This document shows positions 7,672 to 20,079 of a stretch of 64,000 nucleotides of DNA, one piece after another. Position 1 is the stretch's first letter. Every line of letters starts with the position of its first letter. Location: NCBI RefSeq assembly GCF_026107455.2, contig NZ_JAPCHY010000001.1:124001-188000 (forward strand), read 5' to 3'. The notes below the pieces were generated by a model. That model was not told the DNA's origin and ran no database searches. It saw only the letters and a list, made by a program, of their open reading frames with translations. The stretch comes from Xanthomonas chitinilytica. Lineage in GTDB: Bacteria > Pseudomonadota > Gammaproteobacteria > Xanthomonadales > Xanthomonadaceae. The position numbers were made by a program, and so were the translations under genes.

Positions 7672-8289
7672 ATGCGCTACCAGGGCCGCCTCAGCGACTG
7701 GAACGATGAAAAGGGCTTCGGCTTCGTGACCCCCAACGGCGGCGGCGAGCGTGCGTTCGTGCACATCAAGGCGTTCGAGCGTGCGCCGCGACGCCCGCGC
7801 GATGGCGAACTGATCAGTTACCTGCCGCAGCGCGACGGAAGGGGGCGCTGCAACGCCACCCGGATCCGCTTCGCCACCCATCCGGGCAATGCGCCACGTG
7901 CCACGACGCGCCACCGGTTCCCGCGCGCGGGGCTGGGACTGGCGGCGCTGGCCGTTGCCGCAATCGGCTGGCGGCTCGGCGCCTGGCCGGCGCTGCTGCC
8001 GCTGGCCTACGCCGGCATGAGCGTGCTGGCATTGCTGCTGTACGGCCGCGACAAGTCCGCCGCGCGCACCGGCCGCTGGCGCACCCCGGAAAGCACGCTG
8101 CACCTGGTGGGCCTGCTGTGCGGCTGGCCGGGCGCGCTGATCGCGCAATCGCTGTTCCGCCACAAGTCCAGCAAGGCCGGGTTCCAGTTCGTGTTCTGGA
8201 TCACCGTGGCGGCGAACCTGGCGGTCGTGGCCTGGCTGGTCGGCAGCGGCCAGACCGCGGGCATCGGCCGCGCCCTGTCCGGTGCCTGA
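7672..8289 (+). CDS. Cold-shock domain and DUF1294 membrane protein
   Basis: The 205-residue product has an N-terminal cold-shock OB domain (about 1-65, with RNP1-like KGFGFVT at 14-20 and AFVHIKAF as the RNP2-like strand). A C-terminal DUF1294 membrane domain follows with three or four helices (about 83-190, containing YGRDKSAAR and HKSSKAGFQFVFW). I chose the ATG at 7672 because the fold begins directly there (MRYQGRL). The fusion is common in proteobacteria; the function is unknown, perhaps RNA binding at the membrane. It lies 83 nt downstream of the ligase gene on the same strand. Confidence 0.85.
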   Translation: MRYQGRLSDWNDEKGFGFVTPNGGGERAFVHIKAFERAPRRPRDGELISYLPQRDGRGRCNATRIRFATHPGNAPRATTRHRFPRAGLGLAALAVAAIGWRLGAWPALLPLAYAGMSVLALLLYGRDKSAARTGRWRTPESTLHLVGLLCGWPGALIAQSLFRHKSSKAGFQFVFWITVAANLAVVAWLVGSGQTAGIGRALSGA

Positions 8290-8806
8290 GCGCCGGGGCT
8301 ACCTCCCCTTGTTGCCTACCGTACGATGCATTCCTCCCCGCTTCCGGCCGGAAGCGAGTGCCGGCGACGGTCGCCATCGCCGTCTTCGGAACAGGACGGC
8401 CGGCGCTGCGTCGAGCGCCTTCGCGATCCGCACCGTTGCGGCTGTTGCAGGAGCGACGTAAGTCGCGAAGCCACAGATGCATCCGGAGCCATTGAAGCGC
8501 CCGATCCATCCGAACGCACCACAGCGGCGCTCGATGGCTTCGGTGCCGCGACTTACGTCGCTCCTACAAAGGCCGCTGTCTCTGTTCCTGCATCCACACG
8601 CGCTGCGGGCAGGATGGCGATGCGTTGCGGCGCCTGCTGGCCATGCGCGACCACACGGTTGCACCGACACCGCTCGCGAAAACGCGCCGGACCGCTGACC
8701 GCGGACTGTCCGGCCATGCCAGCAGCGACATGGCCCTGCACGACAACGCCCGCACGCCCCTGCCATCACCACCAACCACCGGTCGTTGCTTGCGCCGGCT
8801 CCCGCT
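8290..8806 (+). other. Intergenic region with REP-like arms and a palindrome
   Basis: No gene is supported across 517 nt. It holds an 18-nt palindrome CGCTTCCGGCCGGAAGCG at about 8339-8356 that could end transcription of the DUF1294 gene, and two inverted REP-like arms listed separately. Open frames on both strands here simply read through those repeats. Confidence 0.5.
8447..8567. repeat. REP/BIME-like inverted pair, copy 1
   Basis: Arms at 8447-8467 (starting GCAGGAGCGACGTAAG) and 8547-8567 are reverse complements with one difference, separated by 79 nt. The same 21-23 nt unit recurs at 15549-15607, 19994-20062 and 21407-21471. It resembles the short palindromic repeats widespread in intergenic DNA of Xanthomonadaceae and pseudomonads. 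Confidence 0.8.
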
Positions 8807-10485
8807 TCACCGGCACGGCAGCAACCGTCCCTGCTGCAGCCGGTAGCTGCGATGGACCACGCCCTCGGGCAGTTCGCCGTGGGTGATCATCAACAGGCTG
8901 CGCGGCCCGAGCGCGGCGGCCAGGTCCAGCAGCAGCGCATCGGCGGTGTCCACGTCCAGCCCTTCGGTCGGCTCGTCCAGCACCATGACCGGGGCGTTGC
9001 GCAGCAGCGCGCGCGCCAGCGCCAGCCGGCGTGCCTGGCCGGCGGACATGGTGGCGCCGTTCTCGCCCACCCACGCCTGCAACCCGCCCAGCCGCTCGGC
9101 CCATTCGCGCAGGCGCACATCGGCCAGTACCTGCCACAGCGCCTCGTCGCCGGCCTCCGGATCGCCCAGCCGCAGGTTGTCGGCAATGCTGCCGGCGAAC
9201 ACCGGCGCGCCCTGCGGCAGCCAGGCCAGGTGCCGATGCCACTGTTCCTGGTCGACCTCGCGCAGGTCCACGCCGCCGTAGCTCACGCTACCCCGCTGCG
9301 GGTCCCACAACCGCAGCAGCAGCGAAGACAGCGTGGTCTTGCCGCAACCGCTGTCGCCGCGGATGGCGATGCGTTCGCCCGGCGAAAGGGCCAGGTCCAC
9401 TCCGTCGAGCAGTTGCCGGCGTTCGCCGGGCCAGGCGAACGCCACCTGGTCGAAGCGCACGGCGGCCGCACCTTCCGGCAACGCCTGCGGCTGCGCCGGG
9501 TCGGCCACCGCCGGCTCCTGCCCCGCCACCTGCCGCAGCCGCTGCGCGGCCACCTGGCCCGATTGCAGCGACTGCCAGGCCATGCCGATGCCGGCCGCCA
9601 CCTCCAGCAGCGCCACGGTGAGGAACACCAGTGCCGCCGCCATCGGCGCTTCGACCTGCCCGCGCTGGAACGCCCACAACGCCAGCCCCAGCATGCCGAG
9701 CAGGCCGGCGCCGGCACTGGCCGAATGCAGTACGTTGCCGGCGATCAGCCGGCGGCGGCGGCGGCGGTCGCATGCCGCCACCTGCGTCGCTTCGGCATCC
9801 ACCCGCCGCATCCACTCCTCGCGCGCGTGCAGTGCGGTCAGGTCGGCCGCGCCCTCCAGCCCCTCGAAGGCCAGGGTGCGCAACCGTGCGCGATGGGCGG
9901 CGCGCTCGTCCTCGCCGGCACGGCCGCCGCGTACCGCCAGCAGCGGTACGCCGACACCGACCAGCACCGCCAGCAGCGCCAGCCACAGCGCCGCCGGCCA
10001 GTGGATCAGCGCCGCGGCGACCAGCGCCGCCATGGCGCTGCCGGCCAGCGCCGCCAGCGGCCCCAGCGCCCGCACCAGCAGCCCGTCGACCTCGCCGATG
10101 TCGGACATCAGCCGCGCCAGCAGTTCGCCGGTACGGGTGCCGGACAACCGCGCCGGCGCCAGCGGCAGCGCACGGCGGAAGAACCACACCCGCAGGTCGC
10201 GGGCGATGCGCAGAGTCGCGTCGTGGCCGACCAGTTTCTCGAAATAGCGCGAGACGATGCGCGCCATGGTCAGCGCGCGGATACCGGCCGAGGGCGAGAA
10301 GAAGTTGAAGCCGCTGCCCAGCCCGGCCGCCCCGGCCAGCGCGGCGGCGGTGAGGAAGCCGCCGGACAACCCCAGCAGGCCCACGCCGGCCAGCATCGTG
10401 GTCAGCAGCAGCGCCGTCGCCAGCAGCAGGCGCCTGCGGTGGCGCAGGAATACCTGGCGCAGGCCGTCGCCGCCGGTGGCCCTGC

Positions 10486-10489
<4 letters not shown>
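8807..10489 (-). CDS. cydC: Heterodimeric ABC exporter subunit CydC
   Basis: With CydD it forms the inner-membrane ABC exporter of cysteine/glutathione (and haem-linked thiols) needed to assemble cytochrome bd. The 560-residue product has six transmembrane helices (about 20-310) and an ABC domain from about 344: Walker A GDSGCGKTT at 378-386, a divergent signature MSAGQARR at 481-488, and Walker B VMVLDEPTEGLD from 501. The ATG at 10489 overlaps the cydD stop (ATGA). The non-canonical signature (MSAGQ rather than LSGGQ) suggests asymmetric ATP sites, as known for this heterodimer. Confidence 0.92.
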
Positions 10490-12198
<1,709 letters not shown>

Positions 12199-12292
12199 GA
12201 TCGGGCAGACTCGGCAACGGGACGGGATCGATTGTAAGCAAGCCACCTGCTCGCCGCCTGCCTACCTTCGCCCGCTGCGGCATCCGGTCACA

Positions 12293-12306
12293 TTGATCTC
12301 GATCAA
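12293..12306. promoter_or_regulatory. FNR/ANR binding site between cydDC and cydABX
   Basis: TTGATCTCGATCAA matches the FNR/ANR consensus TTGAT-N4-ATCAA exactly. Its centre is 12299.5. A GATCAT -10-like box at 12329-12334 would place the cydA transcription start near 12341, about 41.5 bp from the centre, which is the classical class II activator position. The same site is about 75 bp from a possible cydD start. Known biology: FNR-family proteins control cytochrome bd under low oxygen. Confidence 0.75.
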
Positions 12307-12393
12307 GGCTTGGTACACCTTCCGGTCCGATCATTCATCTCCACACAACAACCCGCCACCCAAGATGCACATACCCAACGAGGTAGCCTGGCC

Positions 12394-13980
12394 ATGATCG
12401 ACTCCACAGTCGTAGAGCTGTCGCGGCTGCAATTCGCGCTGACCGCGATGTACCACTTCCTGTTCGTACCCTTGACCCTGGGCCTGTCCTTCATGATCGC
12501 GATCATGGAGAGCGTCTACGTCATGACCGGCAAGGAGGTCTGGCGCCGCATGACCCTGTTCTGGGGCGTGCTGTTCGGCATCAACTTCGCCATGGGCGTG
12601 GGCACCGGCATCGTCATGGAATTCCAGTTCGGCATGAACTGGTCCTACTACAGCCACTACGTCGGCGACATCTTCGGTGCGCCGCTGGCGATCGAAGGGC
12701 TGATGGCGTTCTTCCTGGAAGCCACCTTCATCGGCCTGTTCTTCTTCGGCTGGAACCGCCTGTCCAAGGTGCAGCACCTGACGGTGACCTGGCTGATGGC
12801 GCTGGGCACCAACCTGTCGGCGCTGTGGATCCTGATCGCCAACGGCTGGATGCAGTACCCGGTGGGCGCGGTGTTCAATCCGGAAACGATGCGCATGGAG
12901 GTGGTCGATTTCGTCGCCGTGCTGTTCAACCCGGTGGCGCAGGCCAAGTTCGTGCACACCGTCAGCGCCGGCTACGTCACCGGTGCAGTGTTCGTGATGT
13001 CGATCAGCGCCTTCTTCCTGCTGCGCAACAAGCACCGCGAGGTGGCCCGCCGCTCGTTCGCGGTGGCCGCCGCCTTCGGCCTGCTGTCCTCGCTGTCGGT
13101 GGTGGTGCTGGGCGACGAGAGCGGCTACGCCGCCTCCGAGCACCAGAAGATGAAGCTGGCCGCGATCGAGGCGATGTGGGAGACCGAGCGCGCCCCGGCC
13201 GACTTCACCGCCTTCGGCATCCCCAACCAGCAGACCCACCAGAACGACTACGCGATCAAGATCCCGTACCTGATGGGCCTGATCGCCACCCGCTCGCTGA
13301 ACCAGCCGATTCCCGGCATCCTGGAACTGGTGGAACGCGCCGAGCACCGCATCCGCGGCGGCCAGCTGGCCTACGGTGCGCTGGAACGCGTGCGCGCCAA
13401 CAAGGACGACACCGAGGCGCGCGAGATGTTCGACCGCCACTGGCAGGACCTGGGCCACGGCCTGCTGCTCAAGCGCTACCGCGAGGACATCCTCAACGCC
13501 ACGCCGCAGGAGATCTCGCAGGCGGCGATGGATACCGTGCCGCGGGTGATGCCGCTGTTCTGGACCTTCCGCGTCATGGCCGGCCTGGGCTTCTACCTGA
13601 TCGCGTTCTTCGCCGTGGCGTTCTACTACTCGTGCCGCCACAACTTCGAGGACAAGCGCACCTTCCTGAAGGTCGCGCTGTGGACGCTGCCGGCGCCGTG
13701 GATCGCGATCGAGTGCGGCTGGTTCGTCGCCGAGTACGGCCGCCAGCCGTGGGCGGTGGACGGCGTGCTGCCGACCTTCTACGCCGCCTCGGGCCTGGCC
13801 CTGCACCAGATCCTGATCACCCTGGCCGGCTTCACCGCGCTGTACACGGTACTGATGGTCATCGAGATCAAGCTGATGCTGAAGGCGATCCGCAAGGGTC
13901 CGGACGACATCCTGCCCTCGCTGCAGGAACCGGCCGCCGCTTCCCCACAGGCCCGCGCACCGGCCCCCGGCCAGGCATAA
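12394..13980 (+). CDS. cydA: Cytochrome bd ubiquinol oxidase subunit I
   Basis: This is the catalytic subunit of the quinol oxidase that reduces O2 at low oxygen tension. I chose the ATG at 12394 (MIDSTVVELSRLQF, the conserved N-terminus); a longer reading from 12310 would overlap the promoter. The 528-residue product keeps the haem ligands H21 (b595), H188 and M395 (b558), equivalent to E. coli H19, H186 and M393, and the channel glutamates E101 and E109. The long Q-loop (about 250-385) marks the CydA rather than the CioA (cyanide-insensitive) subgroup. It heads cydABX. Confidence 0.96.
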   Translation: MIDSTVVELSRLQFALTAMYHFLFVPLTLGLSFMIAIMESVYVMTGKEVWRRMTLFWGVLFGINFAMGVGTGIVMEFQFGMNWSYYSHYVGDIFGAPLAIEGLMAFFLEATFIGLFFFGWNRLSKVQHLTVTWLMALGTNLSALWILIANGWMQYPVGAVFNPETMRMEVVDFVAVLFNPVAQAKFVHTVSAGYVTGAVFVMSISAFFLLRNKHREVARRSFAVAAAFGLLSSLSVVVLGDESGYAASEHQKMKLAAIEAMWETERAPADFTAFGIPNQQTHQNDYAIKIPYLMGLIATRSLNQPIPGILELVERAEHRIRGGQLAYGALERVRANKDDTEAREMFDRHWQDLGHGLLLKRYREDILNATPQEISQAAMDTVPRVMPLFWTFRVMAGLGFYLIAFFAVAFYYSCRHNFEDKRTFLKVALWTLPAPWIAIECGWFVAEYGRQPWAVDGVLPTFYAASGLALHQILITLAGFTALYTVLMVIEIKLMLKAIRKGPDDILPSLQEPAAASPQARAPAPGQA

Positions 13981-13995
13981 GGCAGGAGAACACTC

Positions 13996-15147
13996 ATGGA
14001 TTTCATTCTTCTGGACTACACCACGCTGCGCGTGATCTGGTGGCTGCTGCTGGGCGTGCTGCTGATCGGCTTCGCGGTGATGGACGGCTTCGACCTGGGC
14101 GTGGGCGCGCTGCTGCCGTTCGTCGCCCGCACCGACGAGGAACGCCGGCTGGTGATCAACACCATCGGCCCGGTATGGGAAGGCAACCAAGTGTGGCTGA
14201 TCCTGGGCGGCGGCGCCATCTTCGCCGCCTGGCCGCCGCTGTACGCGGTCAGCTTCTCCGGGTTCTACCTGGCGATGTTCGTGATCCTGTTCGCCCTGAT
14301 CCTGCGCCCGGTCGGCTTCAAGTACCGCGGCAAGATGCCCAGCCAGCGCTGGCGCAACAACTGGGACTGGGCGCTGTTCGTCGGCGGCTTCGTGCCGGCG
14401 CTGATCATGGGCGTGGCGGTGGGCAACGTGCTGCTGGGCGTGCCGTTCCACTTCGACGACAGCCAGCGCGTGTTCTACACCGGCGGCTTCTTCGGCCTGC
14501 TGACCCCGTTCGCGCTGCTGGCCGGACTGCTCAGCGTGGCGATGCTGGTCGCGCACGGCGCAGCGATGCTGGTGCTCAAGACCGACGGCCCGGTGGCCGA
14601 ACGCGCGGCCCGCTACGGCAGCATCGCCGCCGTCGTCTCGTTCGTGCTGTTCGCCCTCGGCGGCGCCTGGGTCGCGCTGGGCCTGCCGGGCTACCAGGTC
14701 ACCTCGCAGGTGGTCAGCGACGGCGCCAGCAACCCGCTGCTGAAGACCGTCGAGATCGGTGCGGCCGGCGGCTGGATGCGCAACTACAGCACCATGTCGG
14801 CCACCCTGCTGGCACCGGTGGCCGGCCTGCTCGGCGCGCTGGCCAGCGCGGCATTGCTGCGGCGCCGCCGTGGCGGCCTGGCGTTCCTCGCCTCGGGCGC
14901 GTCCATCGCCGGCATCATCCTCACCGTCGGTTTCGCGATCTTCCCGTTCCTGCTGCCGTCCTCCACCCAGCCCGGCTCCAGCCTGACGGTGTGGGACGCC
15001 TCGTCCAGCCACCTGACGCTGTGGATCATGCTGCTGGCCACGGTGATCTTCCTGCCGATCATCATCGCCTACACCACCTGGGTGTACCGCGTGCTGAAGG
15101 GCAAGACCACGGCATCGGAAATGGGTGAGAACCCGAACGCCTACTGA
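13996..15147 (+). CDS. cydB: Cytochrome bd ubiquinol oxidase subunit II
   Basis: This is the non-catalytic membrane subunit that stabilises the haems of CydA. The 383-residue product starts MDFILLDYTTLRVIWW, has the conserved AVMDGFDLGVGAL and TIGPVWEGNQVWLI motifs in its first 65 residues, and has about eight or nine transmembrane helices. It starts 15 nt after cydA behind an AGGAGAA ribosome binding site and is followed by cydX. Family length and order are normal. Confidence 0.96.
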   Translation: MDFILLDYTTLRVIWWLLLGVLLIGFAVMDGFDLGVGALLPFVARTDEERRLVINTIGPVWEGNQVWLILGGGAIFAAWPPLYAVSFSGFYLAMFVILFALILRPVGFKYRGKMPSQRWRNNWDWALFVGGFVPALIMGVAVGNVLLGVPFHFDDSQRVFYTGGFFGLLTPFALLAGLLSVAMLVAHGAAMLVLKTDGPVAERAARYGSIAAVVSFVLFALGGAWVALGLPGYQVTSQVVSDGASNPLLKTVEIGAAGGWMRNYSTMSATLLAPVAGLLGALASAALLRRRRGGLAFLASGASIAGIILTVGFAIFPFLLPSSTQPGSSLTVWDASSSHLTLWIMLLATVIFLPIIIAYTTWVYRVLKGKTTASEMGENPNAY

Positions 15148-15173
15148 CCCCGGAACAACGAAGGAGACGACTC

Positions 15174-15284
15174 ATGTGGTATTTCGCCTGGATCCTGGGT
15201 GCCGGCCTGGCCTCCACCGCCGCCATCCTCAACGGCATGTGGTTCGAGGCCCGCGAACAGCGGCGCCTCGAGGAGGAGAAGTAG
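15174..15284 (+). CDS. cydX: Cytochrome bd small subunit CydX
   Basis: This is a 36-codon gene, easily missed, 26 nt after cydB and behind AAGGAG (nine bases before the ATG). The product begins MWYFAWILGAGLA, the CydX signature (short N-terminus, WYF-W-LG), continues as one transmembrane helix with a central Glu-containing end (NGMWFEAREQ), and ends in a charged EEEK tail. CydX is known to stabilise the haems of cytochrome bd-I. Confidence 0.93.
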   Translation: MWYFAWILGAGLASTAAILNGMWFEAREQRRLEEEK

Positions 15285-15342
15285 GAAGTCGCAAAATCCA
15301 GTTGCCGAACACCGAAACAGGCAGTATCGTGTCCGGCTTCTT

Positions 15343-15419
<77 letters not shown>

Positions 15420-15430
15420 GCAGGTCCAAC

Positions 15431-15468
15431 AAAGCCTGGAAAACGATCATCGTTTTCCGGGCTTTTTT
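15431..15468 (+). terminator. Intrinsic terminator after tRNA-Pro copy 1
   Basis: Complementary arms (GCCTGGAAAACGAT and ATCGTTTTCCGGGC with a T-G wobble) enclose a minimal loop and are followed by six Ts. It is 12 nt downstream of the tRNA 3' end. Confidence 0.85.
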
Positions 15469-15548
15469 GCGGCCGTTCCACGGGCCCCGGGAAGGCGGCC
15501 CGCCACGGGTCGTGTGCCGGCATCGCCTGGGAGGTATCGGCCTCCTGG

Positions 15549-15607
15549 TCGCGACTCGCGTCGCTCCTGCAACGGCCCACGATCTGCAGGAGCGACGTGA
15601 GCCGCGG
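15549..15607. repeat. REP/BIME-like pair, copy 2 (tail-to-tail orientation)
   Basis: Two arms, 15549-15570 (starting TCGCGACTCGCGTCGC) and 15586-15607, are imperfect reverse complements. Here the GGAGCG ends face inward, the opposite of the other three copies. They lie between the two tRNA-Pro genes. Confidence 0.7.
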
Positions 15608-15735
15608 GCTTTTCAGCAACGTGCCCCATTGCCAGTCCTCGGGTACAGGCGGCCAGGCCAGCGGAGCGGATGCCGCAAGCGCCATCGAAACCTCTTGCCC
15701 GGGCGCAGACGGGCCGCTATCATAGGCGGCTCCTT

Positions 15736-15812
<77 letters not shown>

Positions 15813-15832
15813 GATATTCAAAGGCGTCATCT

Positions 15833-15866
15833 GCAAAAGCCGGCCATGCGCCGGCTTTTGCTTTTG
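15833..15866 (+). terminator. Intrinsic terminator after tRNA-Pro copy 2
   Basis: GCAAAAGCCGGC and GCCGGCTTTTGC form a 12-bp stem (loop CATGC), followed by TTTTGCTTTT. It precedes the transporter gene start at 15918, so an in-frame ATG at 15846 inside this hairpin was not used as the start. Confidence 0.8.
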
Positions 15867-15917
15867 CTTTTCCGGCCCGCGCAACGCGAGGCCGTCATTC
15901 AGTCATGGAGCCAGTAC

Positions 15918-17141
15918 ATGTCCAGCCCCTCCCCCGTGGGCAGCCCGTCCGCCGCTCGTCCGCTGCTGCGGGGCCGGGTCCTCGCGTTCGCGGCCATCCT
16001 GCTGGCGGCCTTCAACCTGCGCACCGCGGTGACCTCGCTGACCCCGCTGCTGGAGCAGCTGGGCCAGACGTTCGGCTTCGGCGCCACCATGACCGGCATC
16101 CTCGGCATGGTCCCCACCGCGGCCTTCGCCCTGTTCGGCGTGTCGACGCCGGCGCTGGCGCGGCGGATCGGGCTGGAACGCACCGCGCTGCTGGCCATGG
16201 CGCTGGCGACCGCCGGCCTGCTGCTGCGCTCGGCCGCCGGCGGCGTCGGCGTGCTGCTGCTGGGTTCGGCCGTCGCCCTGGCCGGCATGGGCATCGGCAA
16301 CGTGGTGGTGCCGCCGATGGTGAAGCGCTACTTCCCCGACCGCGTCGGCACCGTCAGCACGCTCTACATCACCGTGCTGCAGGTCGGCACGATGCTGCCC
16401 GCGCTGATGGCGGTACCGCTGGCCGATGCCGCCGGCTGGCGCGTGTCGCTCGGCATCTGGTCGTTGATCTCGGTCGCCGCGATGCTGCCGCTGTTCCTGT
16501 TGAAGCCCGCGAAACCCGGCGATGCCGGCGCGGCTGCCGCTCCGGTCCATGCACCGGGCAAGGTCTGGCGCACGCCGCTGGGCTGGGGACTGGCGCTGAT
16601 GTTCGGCATGACCTCGCTGGTGTCGTACTCGATGTTCACCTGGCTGCCGCGGCTGCTGGTGGAAGCCGGCGCCACGCCGGCCTTCGGCGGCACCATGGTG
16701 GCGCTGTTCTCCGGGCTGGGCCTGGTCAGCGCGCTGACCATGCCGGCGATCGCGGTGCGCATGCGCAACCCGTTCCCGATCGTGCTGTTCTGCATGGCCT
16801 GCCTGCTGTGCGCGTTCGCCGGCCTGCTGTGGGCACCGCTGAAGGCGCCGGTGCTGTGGGTGTCGCTGCTGGGGCTGGGCCCGAGCACCTTCCCGCTGGC
16901 GCTGACCCTGATCAACCTGCGCACCCGCACGCCGGCCGGTTCCTCGGCACTGTCCGGCTTCATGCAGGGCGTGGGCTACAGCTTCAGCTGCCTGGGGCCG
17001 CTGATGTTCGGCCTGCTGCATTCGTGGTCCGGCAACTGGTACGGGCCGTTCGTGTTCCTGGCCCTGTGCTGCGTGGTGCTGCTGCTCGCCTCCTGGCAGG
17101 CCTGCAAGCCGCAGCACCTGGAAGACGCCTGGAACCGCTGA
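15918..17141 (+). CDS. MFS transporter, CynX/NimT (cyanate transporter-like) family
   Basis: This is a 12-helix major facilitator of 407 residues. The N-terminus after a short tail reads NLRTAVTSLTPLLEQLGQ, typical of the CynX/NimT subfamily (the NxR and T-S-L-x-P pattern in helix 1). I chose the ATG at 15918 with GGAG nine bases upstream; an earlier ATG at 15846 falls in the tRNA terminator hairpin. The substrate is not predictable: CynX relatives move cyanate or nitroimidazoles, but no cyanase gene is nearby. It converges with proA. Confidence 0.85.
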   Translation: MSSPSPVGSPSAARPLLRGRVLAFAAILLAAFNLRTAVTSLTPLLEQLGQTFGFGATMTGILGMVPTAAFALFGVSTPALARRIGLERTALLAMALATAGLLLRSAAGGVGVLLLGSAVALAGMGIGNVVVPPMVKRYFPDRVGTVSTLYITVLQVGTMLPALMAVPLADAAGWRVSLGIWSLISVAAMLPLFLLKPAKPGDAGAAAAPVHAPGKVWRTPLGWGLALMFGMTSLVSYSMFTWLPRLLVEAGATPAFGGTMVALFSGLGLVSALTMPAIAVRMRNPFPIVLFCMACLLCAFAGLLWAPLKAPVLWVSLLGLGPSTFPLALTLINLRTRTPAGSSALSGFMQGVGYSFSCLGPLMFGLLHSWSGNWYGPFVFLALCCVVLLLASWQACKPQHLEDAWNR

Positions 17142-17155
17142 GCGGCAGGTAGCCG

Positions 17156-17177
17156 GCGACGCCCCGGCGTCGCTTTC
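17156..17177 (+). terminator. Candidate terminator between MFS gene and proA
   Basis: GCGACGCC and GGCGTCGC form an 8-bp stem with a very short loop, followed by CTTTCCCC. It sits in the 41-nt gap between convergent genes and could serve both. Confidence 0.45.
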
Positions 17178-17182
17178 CCCAG

Positions 17183-18435
<1,253 letters not shown>

Positions 18436-18439
<4 letters not shown>

Positions 18440-19623
18440 GGCGTTGGCTCGTCAGGAATATGCAGGGGACCCCGTAGGAGCAGGACCAGATCATCGCGGT
18501 GGATCACGTTCTCGCCGTAGCTGTAGCCCAGCGCGGCTTCGATCTCGCGCGAATGGCGCCCGCCGATGCGGCGCACATCCACTGCCGAATACTGGCTGAT
18601 GCCGCGCGCGATGCAATGCGCTCCGGCACCGTCGCGTACCTGCACCTCGACCATGTCGCCGCGGCGGAAGTCGCCCTCGGCGCCGGTCACCCCGCCGGGC
18701 AGCAGCGAGGCGCCCTTCTCCCGCAGCGCCCGCGCCGCGCCGGCATCGACCAGGATCGCGCCCGCTTCCACCGGCGCATGCCGCAGCCAGTACTTGCGCG
18801 CGGCCACCCGCGTGCGCCCGGCGTGCAGGCGGGTACCGCGCAGCCGCCCCTGCGCCAGGCCGCGCACCACCTCGCCGCTGCGGCCGTTGAACAGGAAGGT
18901 GTCGATGCCGGCCGAGGCGGCCTTGGCCGCCGCCTGCAGCTTGGTGTGCATGCCGCCGGTGCCGGCCGCGCTGCCGCTGCCGCCAGCCATCGCCAGCACC
19001 TGCGGCGTCAGCTCGCGCACCTCGTCCACCGGCCGCGCCAGCGGGTCGCGGCGCGGGTCGGCGGTATACAGCCCGTCGATGTCGGTGGCGATGAACAGCG
19101 CATCGGCATCGACCAGCGCGGCGACGATGGCGGCGAGGTTGTCGTTGTCGCCGAGCTTGAGCTCGTCCACCGACACGGTGTCGTTCTCGTTGACCACCGG
19201 CAGCGCGCCCAGCGCCAGCAATTCGTTCAGGGTGGCGCGGGCGTTGAGGTAGCGGCGGCGGTTGCGCAGGTCGTCGTGGGTCAGCAGCACCTGTGCCACC
19301 GGACGTTCGAAGAAGCGCTGCCACAGTGCGATCAGCTGCGCCTGCCCCAGCGCCGCCAGCGCCTGCCGCGCAGCGATGGCGGCGCCGGCTTCCGGCGTCT
19401 TCGGCACGATGGCGCGGCCGGCAGCCACCGCGCCGGAGGACACGACCACGATCTGGCGCCCGGCGAGCAGGTTGGCCGAGACGAACTGCGCCAGGCCCAG
19501 CGCGAAACGCGGCGTCAGGCCGCCGCCGTCGGCGGCCAGCAGGCTGCTGCCGACCTTCAGCACCGCGCGCCGCCACGGCGGCAGCGGCTGCTCGGCGAAC
19601 GACGGGGGCGAGGTATCGGTCAT
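18436..19623 (-). CDS. proB: Glutamate 5-kinase with PUA domain
   Basis: This is the first and feedback-regulated step of proline synthesis. The 395-residue product has an amino-acid kinase domain (VLKVGSSLL at about 21-29, [31 protein letters not shown]) and a C-terminal PUA domain (about 285-370, with [20 protein letters not shown]). The slightly long N-terminus ([15 protein letters not shown]) precedes the kinase core. It is followed by proA and preceded by the YciI-like gene after a 4-nt gap, so the arg and pro genes form one minus-strand array. Confidence 0.96.
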
Positions 19624-19627
19624 GGGA

Positions 19628-19882
19628 TCAGCGCGTGTTCCATTCGTGCACGGTCAGCTCGGAACTGCCGAAGGCCAGCGGATCGCGGGCGACGATGGCC
19701 CGGGCCTCGGCCAGGTCGGCCACGTTCTTCAGCACATAGGCGCCGCCGCTGCCATCGGCGAAACCGCCGGTCAGGTGCAGCAGCCCGCGTTCGCGCAGGT
19801 CGTCGAGGAAAGCCTTGTGCGGGGCGATGACCGACGTGTCGAACGCCGGTTTGCGCATGGCCATGACCAGATACAGCTTCAC
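19628..19882 (-). CDS. YciI-like (YCII-related) protein
   Basis: This is an 84-residue ferredoxin-like-fold protein. I chose the GTG at 19882, preceded by TGGAGAACGAAC, giving the typical YciI opening VKLYLVMAMRKP; a longer reading from 19981 runs into the hairpin region. The conserved His in APHKAFLDDL and the GGF/GGAYVL strand fit the family, whose biochemical role is mostly unknown. It is 4 nt from proB, so it should be co-expressed with it. Its constant position between arg and pro genes suggests a metabolic link, but none is known to me. Confidence 0.8.
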   Translation of the reverse strand: MKLYLVMAMRKPAFDTSVIAPHKAFLDDLRERGLLHLTGGFADGSGGAYVLKNVADLAEARAIVARDPLAFGSSELTVHEWNTR

Positions 19883-19993
19883 CGTTCGTTCTCCACAACA
19901 TGCAAGTTTGCCAACGCGGATGTTGCACTGCCGCGCGGCGCGTGTGGGCGATATTTTCGTTTCCAACCAATGCCACGGCATCTGCCCGCCTTT

Positions 19994-20062
19994 GCAGGAG
20001 CGCCGTGAGTCGCGACCGGGCTTTCCCGGGAAAGGCCCGGTCGCGACTCACGGCGCTCCTGC
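19994..20062. repeat. REP/BIME-like long hairpin, copy 3
   Basis: Arms at 19994-20021 and 20035-20062 are 28-nt perfect reverse complements (starting GCAGGAGCGCCGTGAG). The spacer itself contains the palindrome TTTCCCGGGAAA, so the whole 69 nt can form one long hairpin. It lies between the argH stop and the YciI-like gene and would also work as an mRNA stabiliser or partial terminator. Confidence 0.85.
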
Positions 20063-20079
20063 GAAAGCGGTGCCGGGCG

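Noticed and set aside
8299-8775. Open frames through the REP region reading ATYVAP or RSDVSR
   Set aside because: These peptide strings come from translating the REP arms and recur wherever the repeat occurs.
12331-15012. 893-codon minus-strand frame
   Set aside because: It is antisense to cydA and cydB with no domain and a composition typical of shadow frames.
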